From: Endozoicomonas sp965232255
GTDB lineage: Bacteria > Pseudomonadota > Gammaproteobacteria > Pseudomonadales > Endozoicomonadaceae
Assembly: GCA_965232255.1 (NCBI GenBank)
Contig: OZ246962.1
Location: 124,001-188,000 of the forward strand
Length of the DNA: 64,000 nucleotides
Direction of reading: 5' to 3'
The position numbers and the translations under genes were made by a program. This document shows, piece after piece, positions 17,897 through 28,100 of this stretch (positions are counted from its first letter, which is position 1; the number at the start of each line of letters is the position of its first letter). The notes beneath the pieces were generated by a model. The model worked only from the letters and a program-made list of their open reading frames with translations, ran no database searches and was not told where the DNA came from.

Positions 17897-19099
17897 ATGA
17901 AATTTGTCGATGAAGCAACAATTACCGTACAGGCAGGCAAAGGCGGCAATGGCTGCCTGAGCTTTCGCCGGGAAAAGTTTATTGAAAAAGGTGGTCCGGA
18001 CGGCGGCGACGGCGGCGATGGCGGCAGCGTCTATGTGATTGCGGATAACGACCTCAATACCCTGGTGGATTACCGTTACCAGAAACATTATCAGGCTCAA
18101 AACGGTGAGCCGGGCCGCGGGCGTAACTGCACGGGTGCCAAGGGAGACGATATTGAGCTGAAGGTGCCGGTGGGCACCACGGTGGTGGACAACGACACCG
18201 AAGAGGTAATTTGCGACCTGACCCACATTGGCCAGCGAGTCAAAGTGGCTCAGGGCGGCTTTCACGGCTTGGGCAACACGCGCTACAAATCCAGTGTGAA
18301 CCGTGCGCCCCGACAAACCAGTCCGGGTTCTGAAGGCGAGCGTAAAAATCTGCGTCTGGAACTGAAGGTGATTGCCGACGTTGGTCTGTTGGGTATGCCC
18401 AATGCCGGCAAGTCCACCTTTATCCGCGCGGTTTCCCAGGCACGCCCGAAGGTAGCCGACTATCCGTTCACCACATTGGTGCCCAATCTGGGCGTGGTGG
18501 CGGTGGATCGTCATCGTGGTTTTGTGATTGCTGATATTCCCGGTCTGATCGAAGGCGCGGCCGAAGGAGCTGGCCTGGGTATTCGCTTCCTGAAGCACCT
18601 GGCTCGCTGCCGTATCCTGTTACACCTTGTGGATGTGGCGCCCTTTGACGAGAGTGATCCGGCAGAATCGGCCAAGGCTATCGTTCGCGAGCTGGAGCAG
18701 TTCAGTGAAACTCTGGCAACACGTACTCGCTGGCTGGTGCTGAACAAGGTTGACTTGTTGCCAGAAGACGAGCGCGAGGCGGTGTGTCAGCGCATTATCA
18801 GCGCGCTGAACTGGACTGGGCCGGTGTATCAGATTTCTGCCATCACCGGCCAGGGTACGGAGGTGCTCTGCCAGAATATCATGACCTTTATCGAAGAGCG
18901 CACGCAGGAACAAAGCGAAGACGAGGCACTGGCCAAACAAGAACAAGAGCAGTTGAGCAAGATGGAGGCCGAGGCCCGTCTGCGAATGCGCCAGCTGGCC
19001 GAAGAGCGCCGGGCTCGTCGGGCTGCACAAAAGGCTGCTGACAGCGACGATGATGATGATGATGACGATCACGATGTTGAGGTGTTTTACGCGCCATGA
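17897..19099 (+). CDS. obgE: Obg GTPase
   Basis: Essential ribosome-assembly GTPase of the Obg/CgtA family, 400 aa. The glycine-rich Obg fold is at the N-terminus (AGKGGNGCLSFRREKF, GGPDGGDGGDGGSVY). The G domain has the P-loop GMPNAGKST near residue 166, DIPGLIEGA as switch/G3, and NKVDLL as G4. The C-terminal tail is acidic (a run of Asp) as usual. ATG at 17897 (a GTG lies one codon upstream). It overlaps proB by 4 nt. It is detached from rplU-rpmA by 5.5 kb. Confidence 0.97.
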   Translation: MKFVDEATITVQAGKGGNGCLSFRREKFIEKGGPDGGDGGDGGSVYVIADNDLNTLVDYRYQKHYQAQNGEPGRGRNCTGAKGDDIELKVPVGTTVVDNDTEEVICDLTHIGQRVKVAQGGFHGLGNTRYKSSVNRAPRQTSPGSEGERKNLRLELKVIADVGLLGMPNAGKSTFIRAVSQARPKVADYPFTTLVPNLGVVAVDRHRGFVIADIPGLIEGAAEGAGLGIRFLKHLARCRILLHLVDVAPFDESDPAESAKAIVRELEQFSETLATRTRWLVLNKVDLLPEDEREAVCQRIISALNWTGPVYQISAITGQGTEVLCQNIMTFIEERTQEQSEDEALAKQEQEQLSKMEAEARLRMRQLAEERRARRAAQKAADSDDDDDDDDHDVEVFYAP

Positions 19100-20220
19100 G
19101 TGAACGCAACCGTTTACGAGCCACACGACGTTGGGTGGTCAAAATCGGCAGTGCCTTGCTGACCAATGAAGGCCAGGGACTGGATCTTGAGCGCATGGAC
19201 AGCTGGGTCACTCAAATGTGCCAGCTGCGCCAAGAGGGCATCGAGATAGTGCTGGTTTCCTCCGGTGCCGTAGCTGCCGGCATGGAGAAGCTGGGCTGGC
19301 TGGAACGCCCTGCTGCCCTGCACCAGTTGCAGGCCGCGGCAGCAGTTGGTCAGGCCCGACTGGTACAGGCCTGGGAAACCGGCTTTCAAAAATACGGCGT
19401 ACAGCCAGCACAAGTACTGCTGACCCACGATGACCACAGCAACCGCAAACGCTACCTGAACGCTCGCAGCACGCTCAGGACGCTGCTGGAAATGGGTGTA
19501 GTTCCAGTTATCAACGAAAACGACACGGTAGTGACCGACGAGCTACGTTTCGGCGATAACGACACGCTGGCGGCATTGGTGGTCAACCAGGTAGAAGCCG
19601 ATGTGTTGGTGATCCTCACCGATCAGGACGGTCTGTTTACCGCCGACCCACGCAGCAACCCTGATGCCCGACTGATCCATGAAGTGCGTGCCCGGGATGA
19701 ATCTCTCGACGCCATGGCCGGTGGCGGCAGCGGTCGTCTCGGTCGTGGTGGTATGCAAACCAAACTGCGCGCTTCGCGCCAGGCGGCCGCTTCCGGTGCT
19801 GCCACGGTGATCGTGGGTGGGCGCACTGACCGTGTTCTCACCCGACTTTTTGCCGGCGAAGAACTCGGTACGTTGCTGACACCGGACCAGGAGCCAATGG
19901 CAGCACGCAAACAGTGGTTACAAGGCCACCTGAAAACCGCCGGCCAGCTGGTACTCGATGCCGGTGCGGTGCGAGTGCTTAAAGATCAGGGTAAAAGCCT
20001 GCTGCCAGTGGGCGTCAAAGCGGTGCAGGGCCAGTTCCAGCGCGGTGAGATGGTGGCCTGTGTAGACGAAGACGGCAATGAAGTAGCCCGCGGACTGATC
20101 AACTATGGAGCCAGTGAAGCAGCACGCATTATTGGTAAACCGAGCCATCAGATTGTGGTACTGCTGGGTTATCAGGGCGAGCCGGAATTGTTACATCGGG
20201 ACAACATGGTGTTGTGGTGA
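19096..20220 (+). CDS. proB: Glutamate 5-kinase
   Basis: First step of proline synthesis: phosphorylates glutamate with ATP and is usually feedback-inhibited by proline. 374 aa with an N-terminal amino-acid kinase domain (VVKIGSALLTNEG, VLVSSGAVAAG, PVINENDTV, GDNDTLAALVV) and a C-terminal PUA domain from about residue 280 (FQRGEMVACVDEDGNEVARGL). Start codon overlaps the obgE stop (ATGA), so translation is coupled; the obgE-proB order is common in gammaproteobacteria. Confidence 0.97.
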   Translation: MSERNRLRATRRWVVKIGSALLTNEGQGLDLERMDSWVTQMCQLRQEGIEIVLVSSGAVAAGMEKLGWLERPAALHQLQAAAAVGQARLVQAWETGFQKYGVQPAQVLLTHDDHSNRKRYLNARSTLRTLLEMGVVPVINENDTVVTDELRFGDNDTLAALVVNQVEADVLVILTDQDGLFTADPRSNPDARLIHEVRARDESLDAMAGGGSGRLGRGGMQTKLRASRQAAASGAATVIVGGRTDRVLTRLFAGEELGTLLTPDQEPMAARKQWLQGHLKTAGQLVLDAGAVRVLKDQGKSLLPVGVKAVQGQFQRGEMVACVDEDGNEVARGLINYGASEAARIIGKPSHQIVVLLGYQGEPELLHRDNMVLW

Positions 20221-20295
20221 ACAAATGGACTGGAGTTCAGCGCTCCAACCTTGACGGATTGAAAGAATATTGGAGACCACTGTAGTCATCGATTA

Positions 20296-20326
20296 CGCCA
20301 GATAGTCTATCCCTGGCTATCTGGCG
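20296..20326. terminator. Hairpin between convergent proB and metallophosphoesterase gene
   Basis: CGCCAGATAG (20296-20305) and CTATCTGGCG (20317-20326) form a 10-bp perfect stem with an 11-nt loop. The distal arm contains the stop codon of the minus-strand gene. Neither side has a good T-run, so a bidirectional terminator is likely but not certain. Confidence 0.5.
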
Positions 20327-21357
20327 CTCTGCGATAAGTTTTGAAAACTGACATCGATGATATTAATCTCACTATCGGTGCCAAATCGATAGGGCATTTC
20401 CCAAGGGCCAATAATTTTCCACGATCCTACGCCAACACCGGCGCTCACAATTGTATGAAGCCCATCAATAACTTCATAGCCAACAACGTTAGGATACATA
20501 GTGCGTAACAGCACATTATAAGGGAAGAATTGCCCAGCGTGAGTATGGCCAGACAGTTGTATATCAGCCTTGTTTTTCACGCTTTCAGGAATAGAGTTTG
20601 GATTATGATCAAAAATAATAACCGGCATATCGCTATTGATTTCATGCTTGTTATAAAGCTCATCAAGAGCAATCCTGTTGGTGACAGCAAATCGATTGCC
20701 TATATCATCGCGACCAATCAGATTCACTCCATCAATTTTTAATACTTCATCCCTAAGAACCTTCATGCCCAGCTTTTCAATATGGGCAATATTTTCATTT
20801 ATATTTCCGCCGTAATACTCATGGTTCCCAAGGATGGCATAGACGCCGTACTTGGCCTTAAGCTTGGCAAACACCTCATCATAACCGTCTTCCAAACTGG
20901 CATAAGTATCCTGAAAAATATCACCACCAAAGACAATAACATCCGGATTTTCACTATTTATTTTAGCCACCATATCCACAAATAAATTTTTGTTCGATGT
21001 GGAAGTCAAGTGCAGATCACTGACGAAGGCGATACGCAAATTCTCTCGATCAGCATGTTTATTTAAAGCGATTTTCGTATGAATGATATCTGAATGTCGG
21101 TAATTGATGTAACCTGCAACACCAACAAAAACCAGAAAAATAGCAACTATCAAATTTCGTGTATTGGCAGGGATCTTAATAATAAACCTGTTAATAATTA
21201 ACAGCAGAAATGCTACTAGCAAAAAATAATGAGAAAAATAGACATAGTTACCTAAGAACATGCCGTAAATTTCATCTTCAACAATATAATGCCTTCTGAT
21301 ATAGATGAGTGGTAAGTTCCCAAGAAAGAAAGCAACGCTGAGCAAAAATAACTTCAT
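20317..21357 (-). CDS. Membrane-anchored metallophosphoesterase
   Basis: 346 aa. Residues 1-110 contain about four hydrophobic segments; the rest is a calcineurin-like phosphoesterase domain with all metal motifs: VSDLHL (D-x-H), GGDIFQD (GD), LGNHEYYGG (GNHE) and LSGHTHAGQFFP (GHTH). This layout matches the YkuE/YaeI-like group, some of which act on lipid or UDP-sugar pyrophosphates; the substrate here is unknown. ATG at 21357; a GTG lies two codons upstream. The sequence is visibly A+T-richer than its neighbours. Confidence 0.85.
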   Translation of the reverse strand: MKLFLLSVAFFLGNLPLIYIRRHYIVEDEIYGMFLGNYVYFSHYFLLVAFLLLIINRFIIKIPANTRNLIVAIFLVFVGVAGYINYRHSDIIHTKIALNKHADRENLRIAFVSDLHLTSTSNKNLFVDMVAKINSENPDVIVFGGDIFQDTYASLEDGYDEVFAKLKAKYGVYAILGNHEYYGGNINENIAHIEKLGMKVLRDEVLKIDGVNLIGRDDIGNRFAVTNRIALDELYNKHEINSDMPVIIFDHNPNSIPESVKNKADIQLSGHTHAGQFFPYNVLLRTMYPNVVGYEVIDGLHTIVSAGVGVGSWKIIGPWEMPYRFGTDSEINIIDVSFQNLSQSAR

Positions 21358-21448
21358 CACCACAAACCCTTATTCACACCAGAAAAAACGCATTGGAGAC
21401 AATCTCTCACACTCTCACAAGGGCGAGCATTCAGGACATTCGTGGCTG

Positions 21449-21521
21449 TCCGAAAATGCCCCTTCCGAAAATGCCCATCCGAAAATGCTCAAACCGGATT
21501 CCGACTACTGCGAATCCGGTT
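21449..21521. repeat. Three 12-bp repeats and a hairpin between two minus-strand genes
   Basis: TCCGAAAATGCC (last copy ending CT) occurs at 21449, 21464 and 21478. It is followed by AACCGGATTC/GAATCCGGTT (21492-21501 and 21512-21521), a 10-bp stem with a 10-nt loop that may terminate the alcohol dehydrogenase transcript on the minus strand. Confidence 0.6.
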
Positions 21522-21563
21522 ACAGGTGCAAATTTAGCTGTTTAATCGTTGCAAAAAATACAA

Positions 21564-22712
21564 TTACACAAACACCTGCTGAAGAATCTGACGGGATACC
21601 TCTGGAGTAATACTCTGCTTCTCGCCAATAGCTACCATACCGTGCGCCTGTAGCTGGTTGATCACAGTATCGATAGCATCAGACGTGCTCATACCATGAT
21701 CGGCAAATGTTGTGGGCATGCCAAGCTGATGGTAGAACTCTTCAATAGCATCAATAGTCTTCTCAGCCAGATCGGGAGTCGAAGGCAGCCCAAAGACATT
21801 CCGCCCCATCTGCTCCAGTTTGGCACGCTTGCTATCAATCTGGTTGCGTAGCAAAGACGGTTGTACCAAAGCGAGGGTATGAGCGTGATCCAAATGCCAT
21901 TGGGCTGTTAATTCATGGCCGATCAAATGGGTGGCCCAATCCTGGGGAACGCCGGAACCAATCAAGCCATTCAGCGCCTGATTTGCCGTCCACATCAGGT
22001 TGGCTCGCCAGCGGTCACTATCGCGATTGGCGAAATTATGGCCCAGTTCCAGCAGGTTTTTCAACAGTGCTTCTGCGTAACCATCCTGTACCATAGCCTG
22101 ATTGGCTTCGGTGAGATACTGCTCACACACATGCACCCAAGCGTCAACAAGGCCATTAATCAACTGACGCTCTGGCAGGCTTTTCATGGTGTCAGGATCC
22201 AGCACAGCAAACCGCGGATAGACGTGTGGCGACATGAAGGCCAGCTTCTCTTTGGTTTTCGCCTGGGTAATCACAGCACCACCGTTGGACTCGGAACCCG
22301 TGGCAGGCAGCGTTAGAATAGCGGCCAGCGGCGTGGCCTCGGTCACTTGATGTTTGCCCGCTAAAATATCCCAACCATCGCCGGCATATCGGGAGGCAGC
22401 AGCAACATATTTGGAGCCATCAACAACGGAGCCACCACCAACGGCAAGAATGAAATCAATGTCCTGCTCCTTGACCATAGCGACAGCTTTGTCCAGGGTT
22501 TCTTTGGTTGGATTGGCTTCCACCCCGGAAAACTCCAGCCAATTGTGCTGTGCCAGGGCAGCAGCAACCTGATCATAAACACCATTTTGCTTGATAGAGC
22601 CGCCGCCGTAGATCACCAATACCTTGGCATCGTCGGGAATGGCGTTTTGCACGGTGGCAATCTGCCCTTTGCCAAAATGAATAACCGTCGGATTTGTGTA
22701 ACTGAATTGCAT
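21564..22712 (-). CDS. Iron-containing alcohol dehydrogenase, YqhD-like
   Basis: 382 aa. NAD(P)-dependent group III alcohol dehydrogenase, probably an aldehyde reductase like YqhD. The Rossmann-type nucleotide-binding stretch has VLVIYGGGSIKQNGVYD and LAVGGGSVVDGSKY. Metal ligands are visible in DAWVHVCEQY (Asp and His) and in the GHELTAQWHLDHAHTLALV region (two His). YqhD detoxifies short-chain aldehydes using NADPH; the cofactor here is inferred from similarity. ATG at 22712. Confidence 0.88.
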   Translation of the reverse strand: MQFSYTNPTVIHFGKGQIATVQNAIPDDAKVLVIYGGGSIKQNGVYDQVAAALAQHNWLEFSGVEANPTKETLDKAVAMVKEQDIDFILAVGGGSVVDGSKYVAAASRYAGDGWDILAGKHQVTEATPLAAILTLPATGSESNGGAVITQAKTKEKLAFMSPHVYPRFAVLDPDTMKSLPERQLINGLVDAWVHVCEQYLTEANQAMVQDGYAEALLKNLLELGHNFANRDSDRWRANLMWTANQALNGLIGSGVPQDWATHLIGHELTAQWHLDHAHTLALVQPSLLRNQIDSKRAKLEQMGRNVFGLPSTPDLAEKTIDAIEEFYHQLGMPTTFADHGMSTSDAIDTVINQLQAHGMVAIGEKQSITPEVSRQILQQVFV

Positions 22713-22866
22713 ATCTACATCCTATGTGGTTTTACTGTTCCCTAAATGGAGGCGACTGTCGTTTATTTCAAGGCAACCAACGCCACCTGAAGTAGTTACC
22801 GTTTTCTGGATTCACAGACTTGCGTAATATCAAAGCCTCTTAAGGTGTATCCAAATATCACCAAAC

Positions 22867-22896
22867 GCAAAACGGAGCCATACAGCTCCGTTTTGG
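22867..22896 (-). terminator. Terminator of rpsT
   Basis: AACGGAGC (22871-22878) pairs with GCTCCGTT (22885-22892), 6-nt loop, 26 nt beyond the rpsT stop. T-runs follow on both strands (TTTT on plus, TTTT from plus-strand AAAA on minus), so it could work in both directions. Confidence 0.85.
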
Positions 22897-22917
22897 GTAA
22901 ATCAGACCAACCAATAA

Positions 22918-23187
22918 TCAGGCAGTGGCTAGTGCCTTCACTTGGGCATTCAGGCGACTCTTGTGACGAGCGGCCTTGTTCTTGTGGATAATGCCTTTGT
23001 CGGCCATGCGGTCGATCACAGGTACGGCGGCGGTGTAAGCAGCCTGGGCAGCTTGTACGTCTTTGGCGTCGATTGCTTTAACGACTTTCTTGATGGAAGT
23101 ACGGACCATGGAACGCAGGCTGGCGTTGTGCTGACGACGTTTTTCGGACTGACGGGCACGCTTGCGTGCAGAAGGAGTGTTAGCCAT
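22918..23187 (-). CDS. rpsT: 30S ribosomal protein S20
   Basis: 89 aa, Ala/Lys/Arg-rich helical protein. Begins MANTPSARKRARQSEKRRQHN and ends with the IHKNKAARHKSRLNAQVKAL block, both typical of S20. Divergent from murJ, a neighbour order common in gammaproteobacteria. The ATG follows AGGAGC. Confidence 0.98.
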   Translation of the reverse strand: MANTPSARKRARQSEKRRQHNASLRSMVRTSIKKVVKAIDAKDVQAAQAAYTAAVPVIDRMADKGIIHKNKAARHKSRLNAQVKALATA

Positions 23188-23579
23188 TTTGGTGCTCCTG
23201 GAAAATCAATTTCGTTCGGGTTGTCTCAGGGCGGCGTGGGGCACCCTGCATGGAATAGGTTGTTTGCCGCAGTTACTGTCAACGTCCCGGGTTAGACATT
23301 GACAGCCCATATCCCACTTTGGCAGCTCAGGGCTATCGATCAGCTCAGGCTGTTTAGCCGCCGAACTATGCCCACTTAGGCTGCGCTTGTCAATATACTC
23401 CACGATACCCCACGAGTGCGCGCGGCTTTATCCGTGGCGGATTGCGACTTTTTGCGTCATCGGGCCAATCTGGCATTGACAATAGCAATCTAACGCTTTA
23501 CGCAATTAATAAGGTGGCAATCGCTATTACTCTGGATATGATTGAACGCCTGTTCTTATGCTTTTTAATCAATTGTGTC
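23188..23579. other. rpsT-murJ divergent intergenic region
   Basis: Contains the promoters of both genes. A TTGACA at 23477-23482 is followed after 17 bp by TACGCA (23500-23505), a weak candidate promoter towards murJ. An open frame continues upstream of the murJ start to 23442 but has no ribosome-binding site. Nothing else recognised. Confidence 0.4.
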
Positions 23580-25142
23580 ATGAGTGATTCGACTAACGGG
23601 CCGGCGCCAAAAAAGCCCGGACTGCTGAAATCCAGTCTGGTGGTGGGCATGATGACCATGCTCTCACGGGTACTGGGCTTAACCAGGGATGTGGTAGTGG
23701 CCGGCTATTTTGGCTCAACGGCCAGTGCCGATGCATTTTTTGTTGCCTTCAAGATTCCTAATTTTCTCCGCCGATTGTTTGCCGAAGGGGCATTTTCCCA
23801 GGCGTTTGTGCCAGTATTGTCCGAATACCGTTCCCAGCGCAGCTTTGACGAGGTGCGCGAGCTGGTCAGCCGGGTCAGCGGCACGCTGATTGGTACTTTG
23901 TTTATGGTCACGGTAGCAGGGGTACTGGCAGCCCCGCTGCTGATCCGACTGTTTGCTCCGGGCTTTATGGACGATCCACCAAAGCTGGCTCTGGCCGGTG
24001 AGATGCTACGCATTACTTTTCCTTATTTACTGCTGATCTCCCTGACCGCCCTCTCCGGCTCCATTCTCAACACCTATGGCCGCTTTGCTGTGCCCGCCTT
24101 TACACCAGTGCTGCTCAACCTGAGTTTGATTGGTGCCACTGTGCTGTTAACGCCCTATTTCAATCAGCCAGTCATGGCACTCGCCTGGGGTGTGACCATC
24201 GCCGGTGTTGCCCAACTGCTGCTGCAAATGCCTTTTCTGTTGCAGATTCACCTGCTACCACTGCCCAAATGGGGACCACACAATGAGGGCACCCGGCGCA
24301 TTATAAAGTTGATGATACCGGCACTGTTTGGGGTTTCGGTCAGTCAGATCAACCTGTTGCTTGATACCGTACTGGCGTCATTTCTGCCCACCGGCAGTGT
24401 TTCCTGGCTCTACTACTCCGATCGTCTGTCTGAGCTACCCCTGGGCATTTTTGGTATTGCCATTGCCACAGTGATTCTGCCCAGTCTGTCCACCAAATAC
24501 TCTCAGGCAGACAACCAGCACTTCTCCCGCACTCTGGACTGGGCCATTCGCCTGGTGCTGCTGATTGGGGTGCCGGCAGCGGTAGCCCTGTTTATCCTGG
24601 CCGGCCCGTTGATCGCCACGTTATTCGACTACGGCAAAATGACCGACCGGGATGTGCTGATGTCCGCCATGAGTCTGAAAGCCTACGCCTTTGGTTTAAT
24701 GGCATTTATGCTAATCAAGGTGCTGGCGCCTGGCTATTTCGCCCGACAGGACACCAAAACACCGGTGAAAATCGCCATTAAGGCAATGGTGGCCAACATG
24801 GTATTTAACCTGATTCTGGTCTTTCCCCTGCAACATGCGGGGCTGGCACTCGCCACAGCGCTGTCAGCATTTTTGAACGCAGGTTTGCTGTATCGCGGGC
24901 TGCATCGTGCCGGAGTGTATCAACCGGGCAAAGGCTGGCTGGCTTATTTGCTACGGCTGGTGATTGCCAATCTGGCCATGGTCTTGGCACTGCTGTGGCT
25001 GGCGGCGGATATTGACCAGTGGCTGGCCTGGTCGCTGTGGCAGCGCGTATCCCAGACGAGCCTACTGGTGCTCGCCGGCATTGGCGTCTACGTTGGTACT
25101 TTGCTGATCAGCGGGGTTCGCCCCCGGGACTTCCGGCACTGA
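23580..25142 (+). CDS. murJ: Lipid II flippase MurJ
   Basis: Flips lipid II across the inner membrane for peptidoglycan synthesis. 520 aa with about 14 membrane helices. Typical sequence: LLKSSLVVGMMTMLSRVLGLTRDVVVAGYFG at the start, SADAFFVAFKIPNFLRRLFAEGAFSQAFVPV, and a conserved PLGIFGIAIATVILP in the middle. The ATG at 23580 gives the family start; the 46-residue upstream extension is not used. The 3' end overlaps the convergent 1115-aa gene by 81 bp. Confidence 0.96.
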   Translation: MSDSTNGPAPKKPGLLKSSLVVGMMTMLSRVLGLTRDVVVAGYFGSTASADAFFVAFKIPNFLRRLFAEGAFSQAFVPVLSEYRSQRSFDEVRELVSRVSGTLIGTLFMVTVAGVLAAPLLIRLFAPGFMDDPPKLALAGEMLRITFPYLLLISLTALSGSILNTYGRFAVPAFTPVLLNLSLIGATVLLTPYFNQPVMALAWGVTIAGVAQLLLQMPFLLQIHLLPLPKWGPHNEGTRRIIKLMIPALFGVSVSQINLLLDTVLASFLPTGSVSWLYYSDRLSELPLGIFGIAIATVILPSLSTKYSQADNQHFSRTLDWAIRLVLLIGVPAAVALFILAGPLIATLFDYGKMTDRDVLMSAMSLKAYAFGLMAFMLIKVLAPGYFARQDTKTPVKIAIKAMVANMVFNLILVFPLQHAGLALATALSAFLNAGLLYRGLHRAGVYQPGKGWLAYLLRLVIANLAMVLALLWLAADIDQWLAWSLWQRVSQTSLLVLAGIGVYVGTLLISGVRPRDFRH

Positions 25143-28100
25143 TGCCTGCGTCTGCCAGGCACGGTCTTCAATGGGGGTCTCGAGCAACAAGTGATACCAA
25201 TACTTGAGCAGACCAGTATGTACGGCACTGTAACCATTAAGTAGTTCTCGCACATCAATCTTGTCGAAAGGCTGCTGGTTGTATTGGCGATACGCATCAC
25301 TTGCCAACCCCTTGAGCGTCTGCCACGACTCGCTATCTGCCGACGAGTGGTGAGCATGGGCAAAGCTGTTGGCCCCGTACAGGTGCAGCTGCTCGAACAG
25401 TTGGGTTTTCATTGCGGGAATTTCGTGACTGATCACTTCACATTCGAGCGGCCTTTTAAACCGGCCCACCAGCAGCCGCATAGCCTCGTAGCACATATCA
25501 AAGTGAATCATCAGCTCATGCGGTCGCAGATCACCAGTCGGTGGTTTGTTTTTGCTCACCTCCGCCAACAGCGCTTGCCCTGGCTTAATGGCCAGTTTAA
25601 ACAGTGCCAGCACACTTCCCATCACCCGACGCGCACGGATTAGTTTTTCCGGTTCGGTCTGCCTGAGCAACTGGGCCAGCCGTTTAGGAGACAATTCACT
25701 GGGCGTGAAGCGCTTGTTCAGCCAGCGTGAGGACTGCCATTTGTTAGCGAACTCCTCCTTGGCTTCGCCCAGCGCTGCGGCGAGTTTTTTTTGTGTGCGT
25801 CTGGCCTCGCTCATAGCTTTGGCGGAACGAATGAGCAATTCACGGTGTTGATGGAACCCCTGAAAGGCCATTTCGGTGTAGAGCCAGAGCTGATGACCAG
25901 GGCAATCCAGCTTTTCCTCAATGCTCCGGGGAATGGCGGCCTTGAGAGTGGCCAGCTCCTGTGAATAGTCCTGCTGGCGACAAAACTCGGTCACTGTACT
26001 GATAAACACCGGCGGTGATGGTGCCGCTGGCAGTGGCCGTTGCTCTGCGGGCTGCTCATTATGTTGATGGTGGGCGCAAGCCATAAAACCACCCTGGTGC
26101 GCCGTCAGCTTTGGTGATTTGCGAGCAATTTTCTGAGTTTTACGGGCGTTGAGCTCATCCATCTTCTTGGCCAGGGCGTTGGCTTCGGCTTCAAACTCGC
26201 GACTCATTTTGTCCTCTTCGATCATCGTGCGCAGCGATTCTTGTTCTAACTGGTACAGCCCTCTGACCAGCATCACCAAATCGGGCATGTGCTTGAGTCT
26301 GCCACCAGTAGGCGCTTTGAGCTGATTGAACAGCCGCTGCTTGTGGGACGTGTGCGTGGGTAAACTGGGCTGCCAGCCAGCCAGCGTTGCTACCAGAGCG
26401 CTCAATCCGGGAATCCAGGTGGTGCTCAGGATGTCGTTGATCTTGCGTAACAGGGCATAATCGGTATAACAGCGGCTATCTTGTTGCAGCCCCTGAGTCA
26501 TCCAGGCAATCACATCGCCCAGATGGCTGATCAGCGCCCGGTAATTGGGACTCTCTTGGCTAATCAACGTTGGGCAGAACAAAGGCAAATCAGATAGCGT
26601 GGTTAACGTGGCAAGATAGTAAGACACCGCATTCGACTTAAGGCAGCGATTAAGAGTGACAATAACCAGCATTTGTAAGCTATGTGCCAGCACTTGGCCT
26701 CGCTTGACCAGAGAATCTTCCAGCTTGGTCGCCGGTGACAAATCATTTTTGTTGCGGAATTTCTGTTGCAACCGCTGACGGATGTCCTGGTCATCCACCG
26801 GTAGCGCTGACTCGGTTTTGGGCACCGTACCGTGCATCAAGGCCAGTAGTTCTGTTTTGCCAGTGTCGTGGCTGAGCAGCGTCAACATCGCCCTGGTTAG
26901 TTCCAGGCTGGCCTCATCGCATAAACCAGGGTAGCGATTGATGATGATCAGATGTTTGAGAAAATAGCCAGTAATGGAGAGAAACCGGGAAATATTTTGT
27001 GTAGATCCATCATGCTGACAATACAACAGCGCGGTGAGCATCATGTGGGCAACAAACTTACTGTGGATAATCACCTCTTTGGCGTGCTGACCATCGGTTT
27101 CAAGCTGGCAGAGCTTGGTAGCAAATGTTTTCACCATCATGGCCATCACCTGGAGAATAATACTCAGCTGGTTGGTGCTGTTGTCACCTTGCAGCAGCTC
27201 ATCCCCAAGAGCGTCGCGCAGTTGCTGACTGTTAGCACTAGCGCTCATCAGCGACTCGATGGAAGAAAAAGGAATTTTATACGGATGCAGGTGCGGGGCA
27301 CGCAGCGAGATAGTGTGGTTTGGGGTGCAGGGCAAAAACGGGACAACGCACAATAAAATACAGTGCTCCGGTGTAATGCCATCGCTGAGAAAAACTCGCT
27401 GCTTATGCATTTTTTTTAACATGGTGGTGCAGCAACTTTTGTTTGTGCGAATGCTCTCAAACTCTTCGGTGTCTTCAAAGTGCCTGGCAAGACTGGCGAT
27501 CATCTGCTGGCGTTCCTCAAAGCGGGGAAGGTCGCGGTTGTTGTGCAGGGTAAAATTCTCTCGTACCCGGACAAGAAAATTTCTGAACTGTCTCACCTTG
27601 GGCAGTCGATTGGCACCGAGGTGCTTCAGATATAAAAGTTTCATGTCCGGATCCATACCATCCGCAGAATGCGATTCGGGGATCAGGACCGCAAGATCTA
27701 TTCCAGCCAGAGGACAGCCTTGTTGACTCTCTATCGGAGCACACGCAGGTAAGCTACTTTCCAGTGCATCTGGCGCATCTGGTTTGTCGATGCGTGGCTG
27801 TGCCACTTCTGGTGTAGGCTGGCCTGGTGATTGCACAGCAGCGGTCTCTTTCCCGGTACCACTGTCAAGCCTATGGCTGCTACTCGCGGCCACACCGCAT
27901 TCATAGCGAATATTGACCACAGACGATGGGGAGCCCCCGTACGACAACGCGGAGCAGCGCCTGCTTCTCATCGGGCCAGACGACAAGGGCGATGGTGCAA
28001 AGCCTGGGCTCATGGGAGAACTCAGGTTGGCAAAATCGTTCAGTTCAGCCGCCATCCCTGGTGGCGTGCGAAAGAACTGGAACTCCCCGCTTGCAATGGG

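Noticed and set aside
18510..19126. Overlapping antisense frames in obgE
   Set aside because: Opposite the acidic-tail and G-domain codons of obgE; poly-Ile/His composition is an artefact of the Asp run.
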